In this document: one piece after another, positions 42,818 to 52,431 of the stretch | Layout of the letters: each line of letters begins with the position of its first letter | Numbering within the stretch: position 1 is the first letter of the stretch | From: Acidicapsa ligni | GTDB lineage: Bacteria; Acidobacteriota; Terriglobia; Terriglobales; Acidobacteriaceae | Direction of reading: 5' to 3' | NCBI RefSeq assembly: GCF_025685655.1 | Contig: NZ_JAGSYG010000007.1 | Location: 62,001 to 126,000 of the forward strand | Length of the DNA stretch: 64,000 bases | Notes under the pieces: model-generated | What the model saw: the letters and a program-made list of their open reading frames with translations, nothing else | Told to the model about the DNA's origin: nothing | Database searches by the model: none | Translations under genes and position numbers: made by a program

Positions 42818-42905
42818 CCCTCTCCCTAGAAATCATTGGACTCGATTCGAGGCTGGCACTTAGCTTTGCGCCATGCTGACGCAGTGATGTCAGCGGAGGT
42901 GCAAC

Positions 42906-43304
42906 GTGAATCGATTCCGCCGTTTCCCCCGACTGGATAAGACTTCCTTTCGGCTGCTCGTTCGGCCTGCCAATCGGCGGGCGGAGCGTTCTCTCAAGCA
43001 AACCCTTTCCCACGCCATCCGCGTGGTCGCCCCCACTCTCATCGCTCTTTCCCTCGTGGGTGTGGCGCACGCTCAAGGAACGATGGACTTCTCCGGGGCG
43101 CAAACGCTGATGACAACCTTCAAAACTTTTGCGATTTATGCGGGTGCTGTTATCTGTTTCGGCGGACTCATCTTCGCCGGAATCCGCATGATGAGCGGAC
43201 GTTTTCAAGACGCTATCCCAGGACTCTTCGGTGCGCTATTCGGTGCCGGAGTGCTCGGTTGGGGAGCCGGTTGGATAGGCAGTTTAACAGGTCAATCGAT
43301 GTAG
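42906..43304 (+). CDS. virB2: VirB2/TrbC-like pilin
   Basis: Major subunit of the conjugative pilus. 132 residues: a long signal region with hydrophobic VVAPTLIALSLVGVAHAQG, then two transmembrane helices (TFAIYAGAVICFGGLIFAGI and FGALFGAGVLGWGAGWIG) separated by RMMSGRFQDAIP. This is the VirB2 layout. The N-terminus is unusually long (about 55 residues before cleavage). First gene of the transfer operon, 12 bases before virB3. Confidence 0.8.
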   Translation: MNRFRRFPRLDKTSFRLLVRPANRRAERSLKQTLSHAIRVVAPTLIALSLVGVAHAQGTMDFSGAQTLMTTFKTFAIYAGAVICFGGLIFAGIRMMSGRFQDAIPGLFGALFGAGVLGWGAGWIGSLTGQSM

Positions 43305-43315
43305 GAGGTGCATCG

Positions 43316-43576
43316 ATGGCGAAGCGTGGAGAACCGTTACCAATCAATGGCGCACTGAATCGACCCAGGACCAAATTAGGTCTCGAACTGTCAGCGTGGA
43401 TGTCCATTGTTTTCGTCACGGTGACGGTTTTCCTCGCCGGTTTCAAATGGCTTGCCATCTTCAGCTTTCCCGCCTTGCTACTCGGCGCGTGGCTGGTCGT
43501 TCGCAAGCACCCCAAGATGTTCCAACTCTGGTCTCTGAGCTTGAAACAGAGGAGCTACTATGACCCACGCAAATAA
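43316..43576 (+). CDS. virB3: VirB3-like inner-membrane protein
   Basis: 86 residues from ATG 43316, with TAGGAGG upstream. Two closely spaced membrane segments (AWMSIVFVTVTVFLAGFKWL and FSFPALLLGAWLVV), then a cytoplasmic tail with KQRSYYDPRK, typical of VirB3. It overlaps virB4 by 17 bases; these two proteins work together and are fused in some systems. Confidence 0.82.
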   Translation: MAKRGEPLPINGALNRPRTKLGLELSAWMSIVFVTVTVFLAGFKWLAIFSFPALLLGAWLVVRKHPKMFQLWSLSLKQRSYYDPRK

Positions 43577-45914
43577 CTCTCCCTGGTTTACCAAAGCTGG
43601 CGCGGCGACGAGCATACTTCCGATTTCACACTTCGTCGGCCACCGCATCTTCGCCCTCAAGGGCGGTGGATACGGATGCCTGTTCTCACTGGACGGTATC
43701 GACCCCGAGAGCCGCACTGATGAGGACTTGGACGTTCGCGTTCGTGGCGTCGAAGCCGCCTTGCGTGGACTCCCCCAAGGCTCCTGCCTCTACCAGTACG
43801 CCCGCGTCATCTCCGGCTTCGATCTCCCACGGCAGGAGAAATACCCCAGCCCGGTCACGGAGTCCTTTGCCAGCGACCGGGCTAAGTTTCTTAATCAGAC
43901 TGCCCGGTTCCGGCGTATCGACCTCCACTGGTCTCTGACAGTTGAACCGGATACCGCGAATCCGCTGGGCCGCAAGCCGAAGGAACAGAGGATTGCGACG
44001 GACCGGCAGCTATTCGATCTTGAGAAGGCAGCAACCATCCTCGAATCGCACATGAGCGATTCGATTGGTCTCAAGCTGCTCGGCAAAGACCAAGCGTTTC
44101 AGTTTTTCAGCTATCTCTTCAATCTTGAGGAGTGGGCTTCCGATGTCCGTCTCCGCACGGACGACGGCGTGGACCGCCAGCTCGTACACGCTCCGGTTGA
44201 ATGGCACAGCGATCACCTCCGCATCGGACGCCGCTATGTACAGATGTTTCCCCTCATCAATACGCCGGAGATTTCGCGTCCGTGCCTGTTCACGAACTTG
44301 ATGGATCTCGACTGCGACAGCGTTCTGTGCTCGGTATGGCGACCCCGGCCCGACAGCGCCACCCGTAAAGAAGTAACGAATCAAGAAAAGTTTCTTGAGT
44401 TCTTTAAGCTGTCTCCGTTCCAACGCCTGATGAGCGGCAGGAATACCGCGCCGCTTGAAAACACGGCCACGGCGAAGGCCGTCGCCGGCAACGTGGACAA
44501 TCTCTCAGAAGTCGTCTCTTCCCTCGATAAGTTGAGCCAGGGGGACTATGCCCTGCGGCTGCTGCTCGCCGCCAACACCGCCGCGGAGTTGCGCGCAGCG
44601 ACGCCCGCCGTGCATCGGCTATTTGTGGATGCGCGCGCCCCGATCATCGAGGAGACCTACGGCAATCTCTCGGCGTTCTACGCCATGTTTCCGGGCAACC
44701 GACAATTCAACGTGTATCCGCTGTGGCTGCGCGAGGACCATCATGCGCGGCTCTCCAGCATCTTCGCGCCACATCTCGGCCACACGTATTCGGACGATCT
44801 TGAGGCGGAGTACCTCAACATCTTCGAGACGCGGACGCGGACGCCCTACTTCCAAGATGCCTATGTGAACGGTGTGCGTGTGCAGCTCATCATCGGCCCC
44901 ACGGGTACGGGCAAAAGCGTCCACGCGAACCAGATGTTGAGCCTTGAGCAGAAGTACGGTGGGTTCACCTTCATTTTCGATATCGGGGGCAGCTACGAGA
45001 GCGTCGTGGAGTTGTACGGCGGAAGGATCGAGCGGGTAGGCAAGGATGGGCCACACATCAATCCGTTCGCGCTTGAACCGACCGAGATCAACATTGCCTT
45101 CCTTCATTCGTTCATCAAGTTATTGCTCACTAACTCCGGCGCGACAATAGGCCCCGAGGATGATGACGAGGTTTTCAAGTCCGTAAAGGGCATTTATAAC
45201 TTGCCGCAAGCCATGCGGCGGCTTGGGAACCTCACTCTTCCCAAGCATCTCGACCGCTACATGACGAAGTGGAAGGACCAGGGTGTCTACCATGCAGTTT
45301 TCGACAATACAGAGGACAGCCTGCGCTTGTCGCGATTGCAGTGCTTTGATTTTCAAGGAGTCAACAATAAGCAGTACGCGGACCTGATCGAACCGTTGAT
45401 GGTTTGGCTTTTGCACCGCATCGACGAGATCGTCTACAACCCAACGAATTGGGGCGTTCCCAAGCACGTATTGATCGAAGAGATTTTCTCGAACATGAAG
45501 AACAAGCAACTCCTGGAAAGCGCCCTGAGTTCGATCAAGATGGTGCGGAAGAATCTCGGCGGCTTGACCATGATCGGTACATCCGCAGCGGACCTTGGCG
45601 AGAATGCCGACTCGATTGTGAACTCCTGCACGTCGTTCCTTTTCCTTCCTGATGCGACGTTCAATCGCAAGGTCTATGGCGAGTTATTCAAGTTGAGCAA
45701 GGAGCAGCTAGACCTCTTCGAGAGCCTGCGTCCGCGTGAAGGTCTGTATGTGCGTCGTGACGGGATCACGAAGGTCATCACGCTCAACCTCGACGCCCGC
45801 AGCTATGCGAAGTTTTCAACCAAGCCGAAGGACAGGGTCAGACGTTCCAAGCTGGTCGAGATGTACGGACTCCACGAAGGTATCGAACGTTTCGCCCAGG
45901 GCGAGACGGCATAG
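43560..45914 (+). CDS. virB4: VirB4 ATPase of the type IV secretion system
   Basis: 784-residue ATPase that powers pilus assembly and DNA transfer at the inner membrane. Walker A LIIGPTGTGKSVHANQML near residue 450, Walker B HVLIEEIFSNM near residue 640, and the family's N-terminal CagE/TrbE domain. Walker B carries Glu-Glu instead of the usual Asp-Glu. Overlaps virB3. Confidence 0.92.
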   Translation: MTHANNSPWFTKAGAATSILPISHFVGHRIFALKGGGYGCLFSLDGIDPESRTDEDLDVRVRGVEAALRGLPQGSCLYQYARVISGFDLPRQEKYPSPVTESFASDRAKFLNQTARFRRIDLHWSLTVEPDTANPLGRKPKEQRIATDRQLFDLEKAATILESHMSDSIGLKLLGKDQAFQFFSYLFNLEEWASDVRLRTDDGVDRQLVHAPVEWHSDHLRIGRRYVQMFPLINTPEISRPCLFTNLMDLDCDSVLCSVWRPRPDSATRKEVTNQEKFLEFFKLSPFQRLMSGRNTAPLENTATAKAVAGNVDNLSEVVSSLDKLSQGDYALRLLLAANTAAELRAATPAVHRLFVDARAPIIEETYGNLSAFYAMFPGNRQFNVYPLWLREDHHARLSSIFAPHLGHTYSDDLEAEYLNIFETRTRTPYFQDAYVNGVRVQLIIGPTGTGKSVHANQMLSLEQKYGGFTFIFDIGGSYESVVELYGGRIERVGKDGPHINPFALEPTEINIAFLHSFIKLLLTNSGATIGPEDDDEVFKSVKGIYNLPQAMRRLGNLTLPKHLDRYMTKWKDQGVYHAVFDNTEDSLRLSRLQCFDFQGVNNKQYADLIEPLMVWLLHRIDEIVYNPTNWGVPKHVLIEEIFSNMKNKQLLESALSSIKMVRKNLGGLTMIGTSAADLGENADSIVNSCTSFLFLPDATFNRKVYGELFKLSKEQLDLFESLRPREGLYVRRDGITKVITLNLDARSYAKFSTKPKDRVRRSKLVEMYGLHEGIERFAQGETA

Positions 45915-45951
45915 CACCAACCAATTCTCAAAACCCGAAAGAGGATCAATC

Positions 45952-46788
45952 ATGACGCCACGCCCGCTCCTGCTCATAACCGCCGCAGCCATCAGCACGG
46001 CGGGTTTCGCTCAGACTCCCCATCTCCAGCCCAGTGCTCCTCGCACTCTCGTCATCACCGACTCCGCACCTCCACCTGTGGTCCGCGTCGGCCTGCTCCA
46101 ATCGACGCTGTTTGAGCTGCCCGCAGGGGAGAAGGTCGTAACCGTATTCGGCGGCGATACGAACAGTTGGATATTTGACGCAGGCCACGTTGCCTCTCGA
46201 TACGTCTCCATCAAGCCGAAGATAGCGGATGGGACGACCGATGTTCACATCGTCTCCGATCACGGCAACGAATACACGATTGAGTTGCGCGAGATTTCGA
46301 GCGACAAGGACAATCCGCATTTCGACTCGAAGATCAATATCTCGTCGAGCGATTCGAAGTCCGCCGACAACATCGCAAAGCCGCCGATGTTTGTCCCGGC
46401 AGCGGAGGCAGAGGCGAAGGAGGCCCAGCTCAGGAAGGAGGCCGACGACGCGAAGAAAGCGGCAGAGGCAGACCACAAGGCGGTCGCTGCCGCCGCCGAG
46501 ACTTTCAAAGCAAGCTATCCCGGCACGCTGCGCTTTGATTATGCCTGGGATCAGAAAAAGGGCGCGGCGCTTGGCATTCAGCAGATTTGGCGCGATGACA
46601 AGTTCACGTACCTTCGTGGGCAGTTTCAGGAGACCCCGGCTCTGTATGAGGTAAAGGACAAAAAGCCCTCGCTCATCAACTTCGACTACAACAACGGGCT
46701 GTACACCGTGCCGAAAGAGTTAGTGAGCGGCTATCTCGCCATCGGCAAGCAGAAGGTTGAGTTCCATCGGGCCGGAGAGAGGAACTAG
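45952..46788 (+). CDS. virB9: VirB9/TrbG-like core-complex protein
   Basis: 278 residues from ATG 45952 (GAGG nine bases upstream). Signal peptide LLLITAAAISTAGFAQ. The N-terminal domain contains TLFELPAGEKVVTVFGGDTN, and the C-terminal part has RFDYAWDQKKGAALGIQQIW, then FDYNNGLYTVPKELVSGYLA, matching the outer-membrane-binding C-terminal domain. A coiled-coil Ala/Glu/Lys insert of about 50 residues links them. Unusually, it follows virB4 directly. Confidence 0.8.
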   Translation: MTPRPLLLITAAAISTAGFAQTPHLQPSAPRTLVITDSAPPPVVRVGLLQSTLFELPAGEKVVTVFGGDTNSWIFDAGHVASRYVSIKPKIADGTTDVHIVSDHGNEYTIELREISSDKDNPHFDSKINISSSDSKSADNIAKPPMFVPAAEAEAKEAQLRKEADDAKKAAEADHKAVAAAAETFKASYPGTLRFDYAWDQKKGAALGIQQIWRDDKFTYLRGQFQETPALYEVKDKKPSLINFDYNNGLYTVPKELVSGYLAIGKQKVEFHRAGERN

Positions 46789-46790
46789 CC

Positions 46791-48026
46791 ATGCCAGAAC
46801 CGAATCAGCACCCCCCTGCCACCGTTCCAGAGCAGCCCGAGGCGTCAGCGCCGATCAATAAGCGGCAACCCATGATTATTCTGCTCTTCATTATCCTGCT
46901 GGTCTTCGTTATCTCCAGCGTCGTGACGGCGAGCAAGAAAGCCACACCGCTCAAGAGCCAGTTGACGGCGAGACCGGCGACCGCCAATCCACAGCAGGTT
47001 AACTCCTTCGAGACGCAACAGGAGCAAGTCGCCAAGAAGGATCAGGAAGTGCAGCGACAACAAGCGGCAACGGCTGCCTTGCTTGCGGCGATCCAGGCTG
47101 CGGATACACCCGGCCCCGAGGCTCCGGGCGCTCCGCCGATGACACCTGCCCAGCGAGCCGCCATCTATGGCTCCGGCAATCCGAACGCGCCACAGGCAAC
47201 GTCGCAGATGTCGGAACGGCAGGCTCAGGCGAAGCAGGCCGAACTAGCGCGGGAGAAACAACATCAGGACGCCATCAACAGCGATACGGTTGCCGTGGAC
47301 TTTTCCCAGCCCACGACGGAACACGCAACTCCCGCGCCAATTGTTGCTGACGATCACCATGCCGCCAAGCCAGCTACGGATACGCCGGAGAAGCCTGAGC
47401 CGAAAGACGCAGCCATCGACAAATACGACTTCGACACATACGACGGCAAGCTGTACCGGATCTTCGAGGGCAGTGTCTTCGAGGGAGTCGTGACCAATCA
47501 TATCGACGGCGGCCTCGCTGGTCCGATTCTGATTATGCTTACGACCGATTATTACTCGCACGACCACCAGCAGCTTTTGCTGCCACAAGGCACGCGGCTA
47601 ATCGGAAGCGTGCAAGCCGTCAATTCCAGTCAGGCTCGCAAGATGGTGGTCTCCTTCCACCGTGCAATATGCCCCGACGGATTCTCCGTCGATCTCGACA
47701 AGTTCGCGGGCCTTGATCCTTTGGGCACGACCGGGCTTGCAACCAAGGTGGACAACCGCTATTTCCAGACGTTCGCCGTCGCTGCCGCGATTGGCGGATT
47801 AGGAGGTCTCGCACAGATAGGCAATAACAACATCCTTGATCCCTCAGCGCAGGTTCGCAACGGGGTCACGTCGCAAACCAGTGAAGAGGGTGAACAGATA
47901 CTTAATCACTTTCTCAACCGCCTTCCGATCATCACCCTCAAGGAAGGTTCTCGCGCACGGGTCTACATAGGCCGTGACATCCTCATCCCCTCCTACGCAG
48001 AACACCGCGTCGAACCCGCACTGTGA
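46791..48026 (+). CDS. virB10: VirB10/TrbI-like core-complex protein
   Basis: 411 residues. Cytoplasmic tail, one transmembrane helix (MIILLFIILLVFVISSVVTA), a long Ala/Gln/Pro-rich periplasmic linker and the C-terminal TrbI beta-barrel domain (LPQGTRLIGSVQAVNSSQAR, FAGLDPLGTTGLATKVDN, RDILIPSYAEH). Forms the outer-membrane core with VirB9. Begins two bases after virB9. Confidence 0.9.
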   Translation: MPEPNQHPPATVPEQPEASAPINKRQPMIILLFIILLVFVISSVVTASKKATPLKSQLTARPATANPQQVNSFETQQEQVAKKDQEVQRQQAATAALLAAIQAADTPGPEAPGAPPMTPAQRAAIYGSGNPNAPQATSQMSERQAQAKQAELAREKQHQDAINSDTVAVDFSQPTTEHATPAPIVADDHHAAKPATDTPEKPEPKDAAIDKYDFDTYDGKLYRIFEGSVFEGVVTNHIDGGLAGPILIMLTTDYYSHDHQQLLLPQGTRLIGSVQAVNSSQARKMVVSFHRAICPDGFSVDLDKFAGLDPLGTTGLATKVDNRYFQTFAVAAAIGGLGGLAQIGNNNILDPSAQVRNGVTSQTSEEGEQILNHFLNRLPIITLKEGSRARVYIGRDILIPSYAEHRVEPAL

Positions 48027-48043
48027 CGTAAAGGAGCTAAATC

Positions 48044-48910
48044 ATGCAATCACTTCTCAGCAGATACCGGAACGGAGCCCTTGCTGCCGTCTTTCTTATG
48101 TTGACCGCCCTGCCAGGACACGCGCAGTTCGGTGGCGTATTCACCGACCCTGTGCAGTCAGGCCATGCTCTCCAACAAATTGCCCAGAACGTACAGAACA
48201 GCGCCACTTGGCAACAGCAACTCGCAAACACGATCAAACTTCTCGCCACCGCAGACAAGGACTATCAGCAGGCCATTACCACCTACAACACCATCTCGAA
48301 CAACCTGAAGAACTTCAGCAGTAAGTCCATCTGGCAAACCATTCAGTCCCAGCTCACCATGGCAAACTTTGCCAATCAATACGGCGAGACGACTGGACTC
48401 CAATCGGCCATGAACGGCCAGGCGCCCGGCACGGCAAGTATGGTCTGGAAGCTCATGAATCTGGGCCTTAACTCAACTTCGTCGTCTTTCCTGAGCAGCC
48501 AGGTCCTCGGATCGAGTCATGCGTTGGCTACCCTCACGCGCATGGAAGCCATGGACGGGGTTTCTAGTCAGTGCCTTGGCTCTGTGGGCAGTTACAACGC
48601 GATGCGGAATGGAAACATGCTGCCCCAGAGTTCGCTCACGCAAGCGCAGTTTGATACCACATCCTTCACCAGTACCGAACTCGAACAGCTCAATCTCGTG
48701 AATATGGGAAATGCTCATCATCTTAACGAGACGCAAGCTCAAGGCGCACTCCATGCCTGCCAGGCGGCTCAGGCCGCCGTGCAGAACATGGCTCAGCGGA
48801 CAGCGGCTGCGGATGAGATCAACAATGCCGCATTCGTTCAACAACAACGGGCGACCTTCTCGTCCGCGCCTGCAAACAGTTCCCAAACCTGGGAAACGTA
48901 CCTGCCTTAA
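48044..48910 (+). CDS. VirB5/TrbJ-like pilus-tip protein
   Basis: 288 residues with a clear signal peptide (ALAAVFLMLTALPGHAQ). The mature protein is helical and Gln/Asn-rich: ALQQIAQNVQNSATWQQQLA, DKDYQQAITTYNTISNNLK. Two cysteines (SSQCLGS and LHACQAA). Length and position before virB6 fit VirB5/TrbJ, the minor pilus-tip adhesin, though the sequence is too divergent for certainty. Confidence 0.65.
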   Translation: MQSLLSRYRNGALAAVFLMLTALPGHAQFGGVFTDPVQSGHALQQIAQNVQNSATWQQQLANTIKLLATADKDYQQAITTYNTISNNLKNFSSKSIWQTIQSQLTMANFANQYGETTGLQSAMNGQAPGTASMVWKLMNLGLNSTSSSFLSSQVLGSSHALATLTRMEAMDGVSSQCLGSVGSYNAMRNGNMLPQSSLTQAQFDTTSFTSTELEQLNLVNMGNAHHLNETQAQGALHACQAAQAAVQNMAQRTAAADEINNAAFVQQQRATFSSAPANSSQTWETYLP

Positions 48911-48923
48911 ACAAGGAGCCGCC

Positions 48924-49154
48924 ATGCAACAGACTTTCAGAACGAAGCTCTTGATAGCGATTCTTGCCGCTCTCAGCGCGATTGGCGTCGTTGTCGCCCA
49001 TCAGCTTCAGGTCAGCAAAGAGACAGCCGCCTCCACAGCCAAGACCGCAGCCGAACGTGAGAACGCAGCGCAGATCGACCGCGACGACAAAGCCGCCATC
49101 CAGAAGATCCGCGAGCGCAATGTACAGAAGGCCACCACGGCTCCAAACCAATAA
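48924..49154 (+). CDS. Small membrane-anchored transfer protein
   Basis: 76 residues: AAGGAG upstream of ATG 48924, an N-terminal transmembrane anchor (LLIAILAALSAIGVVVAHQL) and a charged periplasmic helix (ERENAAQIDRDDKAAIQKIR). No lipobox cysteine, so it is neither a typical VirB7 nor a typical EexN lipoprotein, although it occupies that slot between virB5 and virB6. Function unknown. Confidence 0.65.
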   Translation: MQQTFRTKLLIAILAALSAIGVVVAHQLQVSKETAASTAKTAAERENAAQIDRDDKAAIQKIRERNVQKATTAPNQ

Positions 49155-49199
49155 TCGTTCTATCTCGCAACGCAACTTGCAACAGAGGAGAACCCACAA

Positions 49200-50126
49200 A
49201 TGATCCTTCACAGCATGGCCTCCTCTGCTTTTTTCTTGCAGACCGCCGCCGCCCCAGGGGTTGACTGGCTGTATCAGTTCACCAATAACCTCACCAATCT
49301 CACGACCCAAAACGGAGACGCACTGTCGTCTGTAGGCATGTCTTTACTGGCCTTTATCAGTCTCATCAAGCTTGTCCGCATGGTTGCGCAATGGAACATC
49401 TCGACCATGACATTCAGCTTGAGCGCCCAGCCGGTTCGCATCGGCGATCTTGTCGAGTTTTTGATGCAGCTCATTATCTGCCTGCTCATCATCAACTATT
49501 GGACGACGCCCTTGCCGGGAGCAAGTTTCGGATTTAACCACCTGTTCTCGTACTTCGCGCAGGTTATCGTAGCGGCACTCGATCAAAGCTCGCTCAACCA
49601 GTTGCAGCAGGCGCTCAGTACAGCGCTCAATAGCACCCCTCAGCCCAGCTATCTGGCCCCTTTAGAGATAGGAATGTATATCCTCGTCTACCTCATCGTT
49701 GGCCTTGCCGGCGGAATCCTATTCCTGATCAACTGCTCGTCCTTCATCTTCTATGGCGTAGCAGCTCTCTTCGGACCCATCTTCGTGCCGCTCCTGATGT
49801 CCCGTACCTTTCGCGGCAAGTTCTACAACTTTGTTGATGTGCTGCTCAGCTTCGCGATGATCCGGGCCGTCGCTGCCGCGTTCATCTTCGTTTGGTCAGG
49901 GTTCCTAGTGACGTTTCTCCAGCAGACTTTCAATGGCGACTACTCGCTTGCCATGTGGATAGCAAACCTTTACGGAGTCATCGCCGTCTTCATCGCCTTC
50001 ATCCTCAATATGACGATGGTGCCAACAATCACACAAACACTCTTCGGTGGCGGTTCCGGCGCAGCCGGAAGAGTCGCGCAATTCGCTGAAGCCCTGGTGA
50101 TCAGGGCAGTGGCAATGGGGGCCTAA
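49200..50126 (+). CDS. virB6: VirB6/TrbL-like channel protein
   Basis: 308 residues with about six transmembrane segments, e.g. LIICLLIINYWTTPLPG, LVYLIVGLAGGILFLINCSS and LYGVIAVFIAFILNMTM. The arrangement and the loop FGVAALFGPIFVP-like segment (FYGVAALFGPIFVPLLMS) are VirB6/TrbL-typical. Its TAA stop overlaps the ATG of the next small gene (TAATG). Confidence 0.83.
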   Translation: MILHSMASSAFFLQTAAAPGVDWLYQFTNNLTNLTTQNGDALSSVGMSLLAFISLIKLVRMVAQWNISTMTFSLSAQPVRIGDLVEFLMQLIICLLIINYWTTPLPGASFGFNHLFSYFAQVIVAALDQSSLNQLQQALSTALNSTPQPSYLAPLEIGMYILVYLIVGLAGGILFLINCSSFIFYGVAALFGPIFVPLLMSRTFRGKFYNFVDVLLSFAMIRAVAAAFIFVWSGFLVTFLQQTFNGDYSLAMWIANLYGVIAVFIAFILNMTMVPTITQTLFGGGSGAAGRVAQFAEALVIRAVAMGA

Positions 50127-50374
50127 TGTTTGCAATGATCTGTGCCTATCTCTGTATTCCCGTTCGTTTCCGATTCATTGCTCAGTGGCTTGCCGCTGGC
50201 TTTGTCCTCGTGGTTCTCATCCTTGTGCTCGTCCTTTTCGCTCGCATTATTCTCACGCTCCCTGTGCATCACGGCAGCCTTTTCCACCCGAGATCGCATC
50301 AGCCAATGTCGCCCGACTTCATCAGCCACTATTCGCACCGCAGCGTCACCCTCAGGAGGGTCCGTGAAGACTGA
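50126..50374 (+). CDS. Small transmembrane protein between virB6 and virB8
   Basis: 82 residues starting at the ATG that overlaps the virB6 stop, so it should be translated by coupling. One strong membrane helix (LAAGFVLVVLILVLVLFARI) and a His/Arg-rich tail. It ends 11 bases inside virB8. The region is also open in the virB8 frame, so it could be overlooked as a longer virB8. Not a VirB7 lipoprotein: no lipobox. Function unknown. Confidence 0.55.
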   Translation: MFAMICAYLCIPVRFRFIAQWLAAGFVLVVLILVLVLFARIILTLPVHHGSLFHPRSHQPMSPDFISHYSHRSVTLRRVRED

Positions 50375-51173
50375 AGGCCTTACTCCCAATCAGGTTCTGC
50401 TGACCGATGAGATTGCGAACGAGAAATACGTTGGATTCTATGCGGAACGCAGGATGAGTCGCATGGTCATTGCGACAGAGAGCGTGCTTCTTGTCGCCAG
50501 CTTTGCCGTGATTGTCTCACTGGCCCATCGCCCCGTCGTCAACCGCTACGTCCGTATCGACGAGATGCGCCATGCTCAGGCGATCCAGTACAGCGACTTG
50601 AACTACAGTCCCCGCGAGGGCGAGGTGAGGACGTATCTCACCGATTGGGCTAACTACCGCTACACCATCAACCGAGAGACCATCTCGAAGAAGTATCCGA
50701 TGAACTATTATTTCCTGTCGACACAGCTCGCCAATCAGTACATGGCCGACGACAATGCGACGCATCTGGTTTCGCAAGTCCTCGCCAATCAAATCGAGCA
50801 GAACGATGTCGAAGTGGATGGTGTGACGATCACCTCCATGTCCCAGGAGACCGTTAAAGATGCGCCTATCGCGCGCGGGACGGCCTTGGTGAACATCACG
50901 AAGGTCTTCTCCCCACGCAACTCCCGGCAGCCTCGCAAAGAGCACTGGGTTCTCTCTGTGACCTACTACCTTAACCCGGCGCAAGTCAGTGTCGCGGCCC
51001 AGACCTTCCCTCAGTTCGAGACCATTAATCCGCTTGGTCTCACCATTACGGAATTCCATGAAAATCGGTTGTCGGTAGAGCCGATTGATCCTGCCACGTC
51101 TCCACAGACAACGGCGGCTCCGACAATGCTCGGAGTTCCGGCCGCTGCACGCCCGATAGAGGCTGTCCGATGA
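50364..51173 (+). CDS. virB8: VirB8-like assembly factor with GTG start
   Basis: 269 residues from GTG 50364, preceded by AGGAGGG. Cytoplasmic tail, one transmembrane helix (IATESVLLVASFAVIVSLA) and the VirB8 periplasmic domain (REGEVRTYLTDWANYRYTIN, HWVLSVTYYLNP). An ATG 74 codons upstream in the same frame has poor context and overlaps the small gene before it. Ends 4 bases inside virB11. Confidence 0.82.
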   Translation: MKTEGLTPNQVLLTDEIANEKYVGFYAERRMSRMVIATESVLLVASFAVIVSLAHRPVVNRYVRIDEMRHAQAIQYSDLNYSPREGEVRTYLTDWANYRYTINRETISKKYPMNYYFLSTQLANQYMADDNATHLVSQVLANQIEQNDVEVDGVTITSMSQETVKDAPIARGTALVNITKVFSPRNSRQPRKEHWVLSVTYYLNPAQVSVAAQTFPQFETINPLGLTITEFHENRLSVEPIDPATSPQTTAAPTMLGVPAAARPIEAVR

Positions 51174-52150
51174 GTTGGGATCTCGTACTCGGCTTCTTCC
51201 CCGAAGAGATGCAGAGGCTCATCCTCGACACGACCATCTCCGACCTGATGATTAATGGGACGACGGGTGTGTTTGCCGACCGCAATGGGATGGTAGAGCG
51301 CATCCCGCTTGCCTCTGCACTGACGACCGATACGCTGCTGGCTGCCACTCAGCAGATTGCCCGGAAGCTCGGCCAGAACCTCTCCGATCAGAACCCGATT
51401 CTCAACACGCGGCTCCCCGATGGCTCGCGCGTTGCCGTCGTAGGACCGCCAGCATCCGTCAATGGCATCACCATGACCATCCGAAAATTCAACCGCTGGT
51501 ATACGTCCGACGAACTGATTACTTCCGGTAGCTTACCGAAGCAGGTTCGGGATACCGTTGTCCGGCTGATTGGGGAGAGAAAGAACGGCATCATCAGCGG
51601 TGGAACTGGCTCCGGTAAAACCACATTGATGAAAGCCTTGCTCGACCATGTTCCGCTGCATGAACGGTTGATCGTCATTGAGCAGCCAGCGGAGTTGAAG
51701 GTAGGACATCCCAACGCCATTCGCTGGGAAGCTGTCGAAGCGATTCCCGGCCAGGTTGCCATTACCCCGAGTCAGCTCTTGGCCGCTGCTCTCCGGCATC
51801 GTCCCGACCGCATCATCATGGGGGAAATCCGCGATGAGTGCGGCTATGACCTGTTACAAGCCATGAATACAGGCCACGGCGGAACGCTCTCGACTATCCA
51901 CGCAAAGTCCGCGTGGGACGCTCTCAATCGGCTGTCCGATTTGGCCCTGAGTGCCAGGCCGAATCTCAATCACGCTTTCGTGCGTTCGGAGACAGCAGAG
52001 GCCATCGACTTCGTTCTCTATTGCGAGCGCGATCACTCTGGCAAACGCCGTGTCCGCGAGTTGATCCACGTCGCCGGATACAACCACACGGAGCAGTCCT
52101 TCGAGACGGAGGAAATCTATCGTGCTTCGGAAAAGGAGCAGCAACGATGA
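51170..52150 (+). CDS. virB11: VirB11 traffic ATPase
   Basis: 326 residues. Walker A ISGGTGSGKTTLMKALL, Asp box VIEQPAELK, Walker B RIIMGEIRDECGYDLL and His box TGHGGTLSTIHA are all intact. Hexameric ATPase on the cytoplasmic face of the transfer apparatus. Overlaps virB8 by four bases and the next gene by four bases. Confidence 0.92.
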   Translation: MSWDLVLGFFPEEMQRLILDTTISDLMINGTTGVFADRNGMVERIPLASALTTDTLLAATQQIARKLGQNLSDQNPILNTRLPDGSRVAVVGPPASVNGITMTIRKFNRWYTSDELITSGSLPKQVRDTVVRLIGERKNGIISGGTGSGKTTLMKALLDHVPLHERLIVIEQPAELKVGHPNAIRWEAVEAIPGQVAITPSQLLAAALRHRPDRIIMGEIRDECGYDLLQAMNTGHGGTLSTIHAKSAWDALNRLSDLALSARPNLNHAFVRSETAEAIDFVLYCERDHSGKRRVRELIHVAGYNHTEQSFETEEIYRASEKEQQR

Positions 52151-52431
52151 CAACTGAACAAAAGGCATCTCTGGAACGTCTGATTGCGATTGCACAAAGC
52201 GATACCGGACAGGCACGGCGTGTCGCCGACTTCCTACTGGCGTGGTGGAACGCGGGTGAGTGCGGAGGATTCGATCTCACTACGCTATGGTTCGTTGATC
52301 GTTCGATTGCGGATGACATGGTGATTGTCTTCAGCTACGTCGCTCGTGCGAACGCCTATCCCGACACTCTCGGCTTCAATGTCGCGTTCCAGTCCATCGT
52401 GCGCGGCTGGCGGCCTGAGCTTGCGGATTGA
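52147..52431 (+). CDS. DUF7673-like small protein
   Basis: 94 residues: QARRVADFLLAWWNAGECGG, LWFVDRSIADDMVIVFSYVA and YPDTLGFNVAFQSIVRGWRP, a pattern I recognise as a small conserved protein of integrative elements (DUF7673). Coupled to virB11 by a four-base overlap. Function unknown. Confidence 0.65.
   Translation: MTTEQKASLERLIAIAQSDTGQARRVADFLLAWWNAGECGGFDLTTLWFVDRSIADDMVIVFSYVARANAYPDTLGFNVAFQSIVRGWRPELAD

Noticed and set aside
42853..42871. TGGCACTTAGCTTTGC as a sigma54 promoter for virB2
   Set aside because: The GG to GC spacing is one base too long for sigma54, and the site is only about 35 bases from the ATG.
50142..50363. VirB8 starting at ATG 50142
   Set aside because: The first 74 residues are Ser-rich and unlike VirB8; GTG 50364 has AGGAGGG and gives the expected N-terminus.
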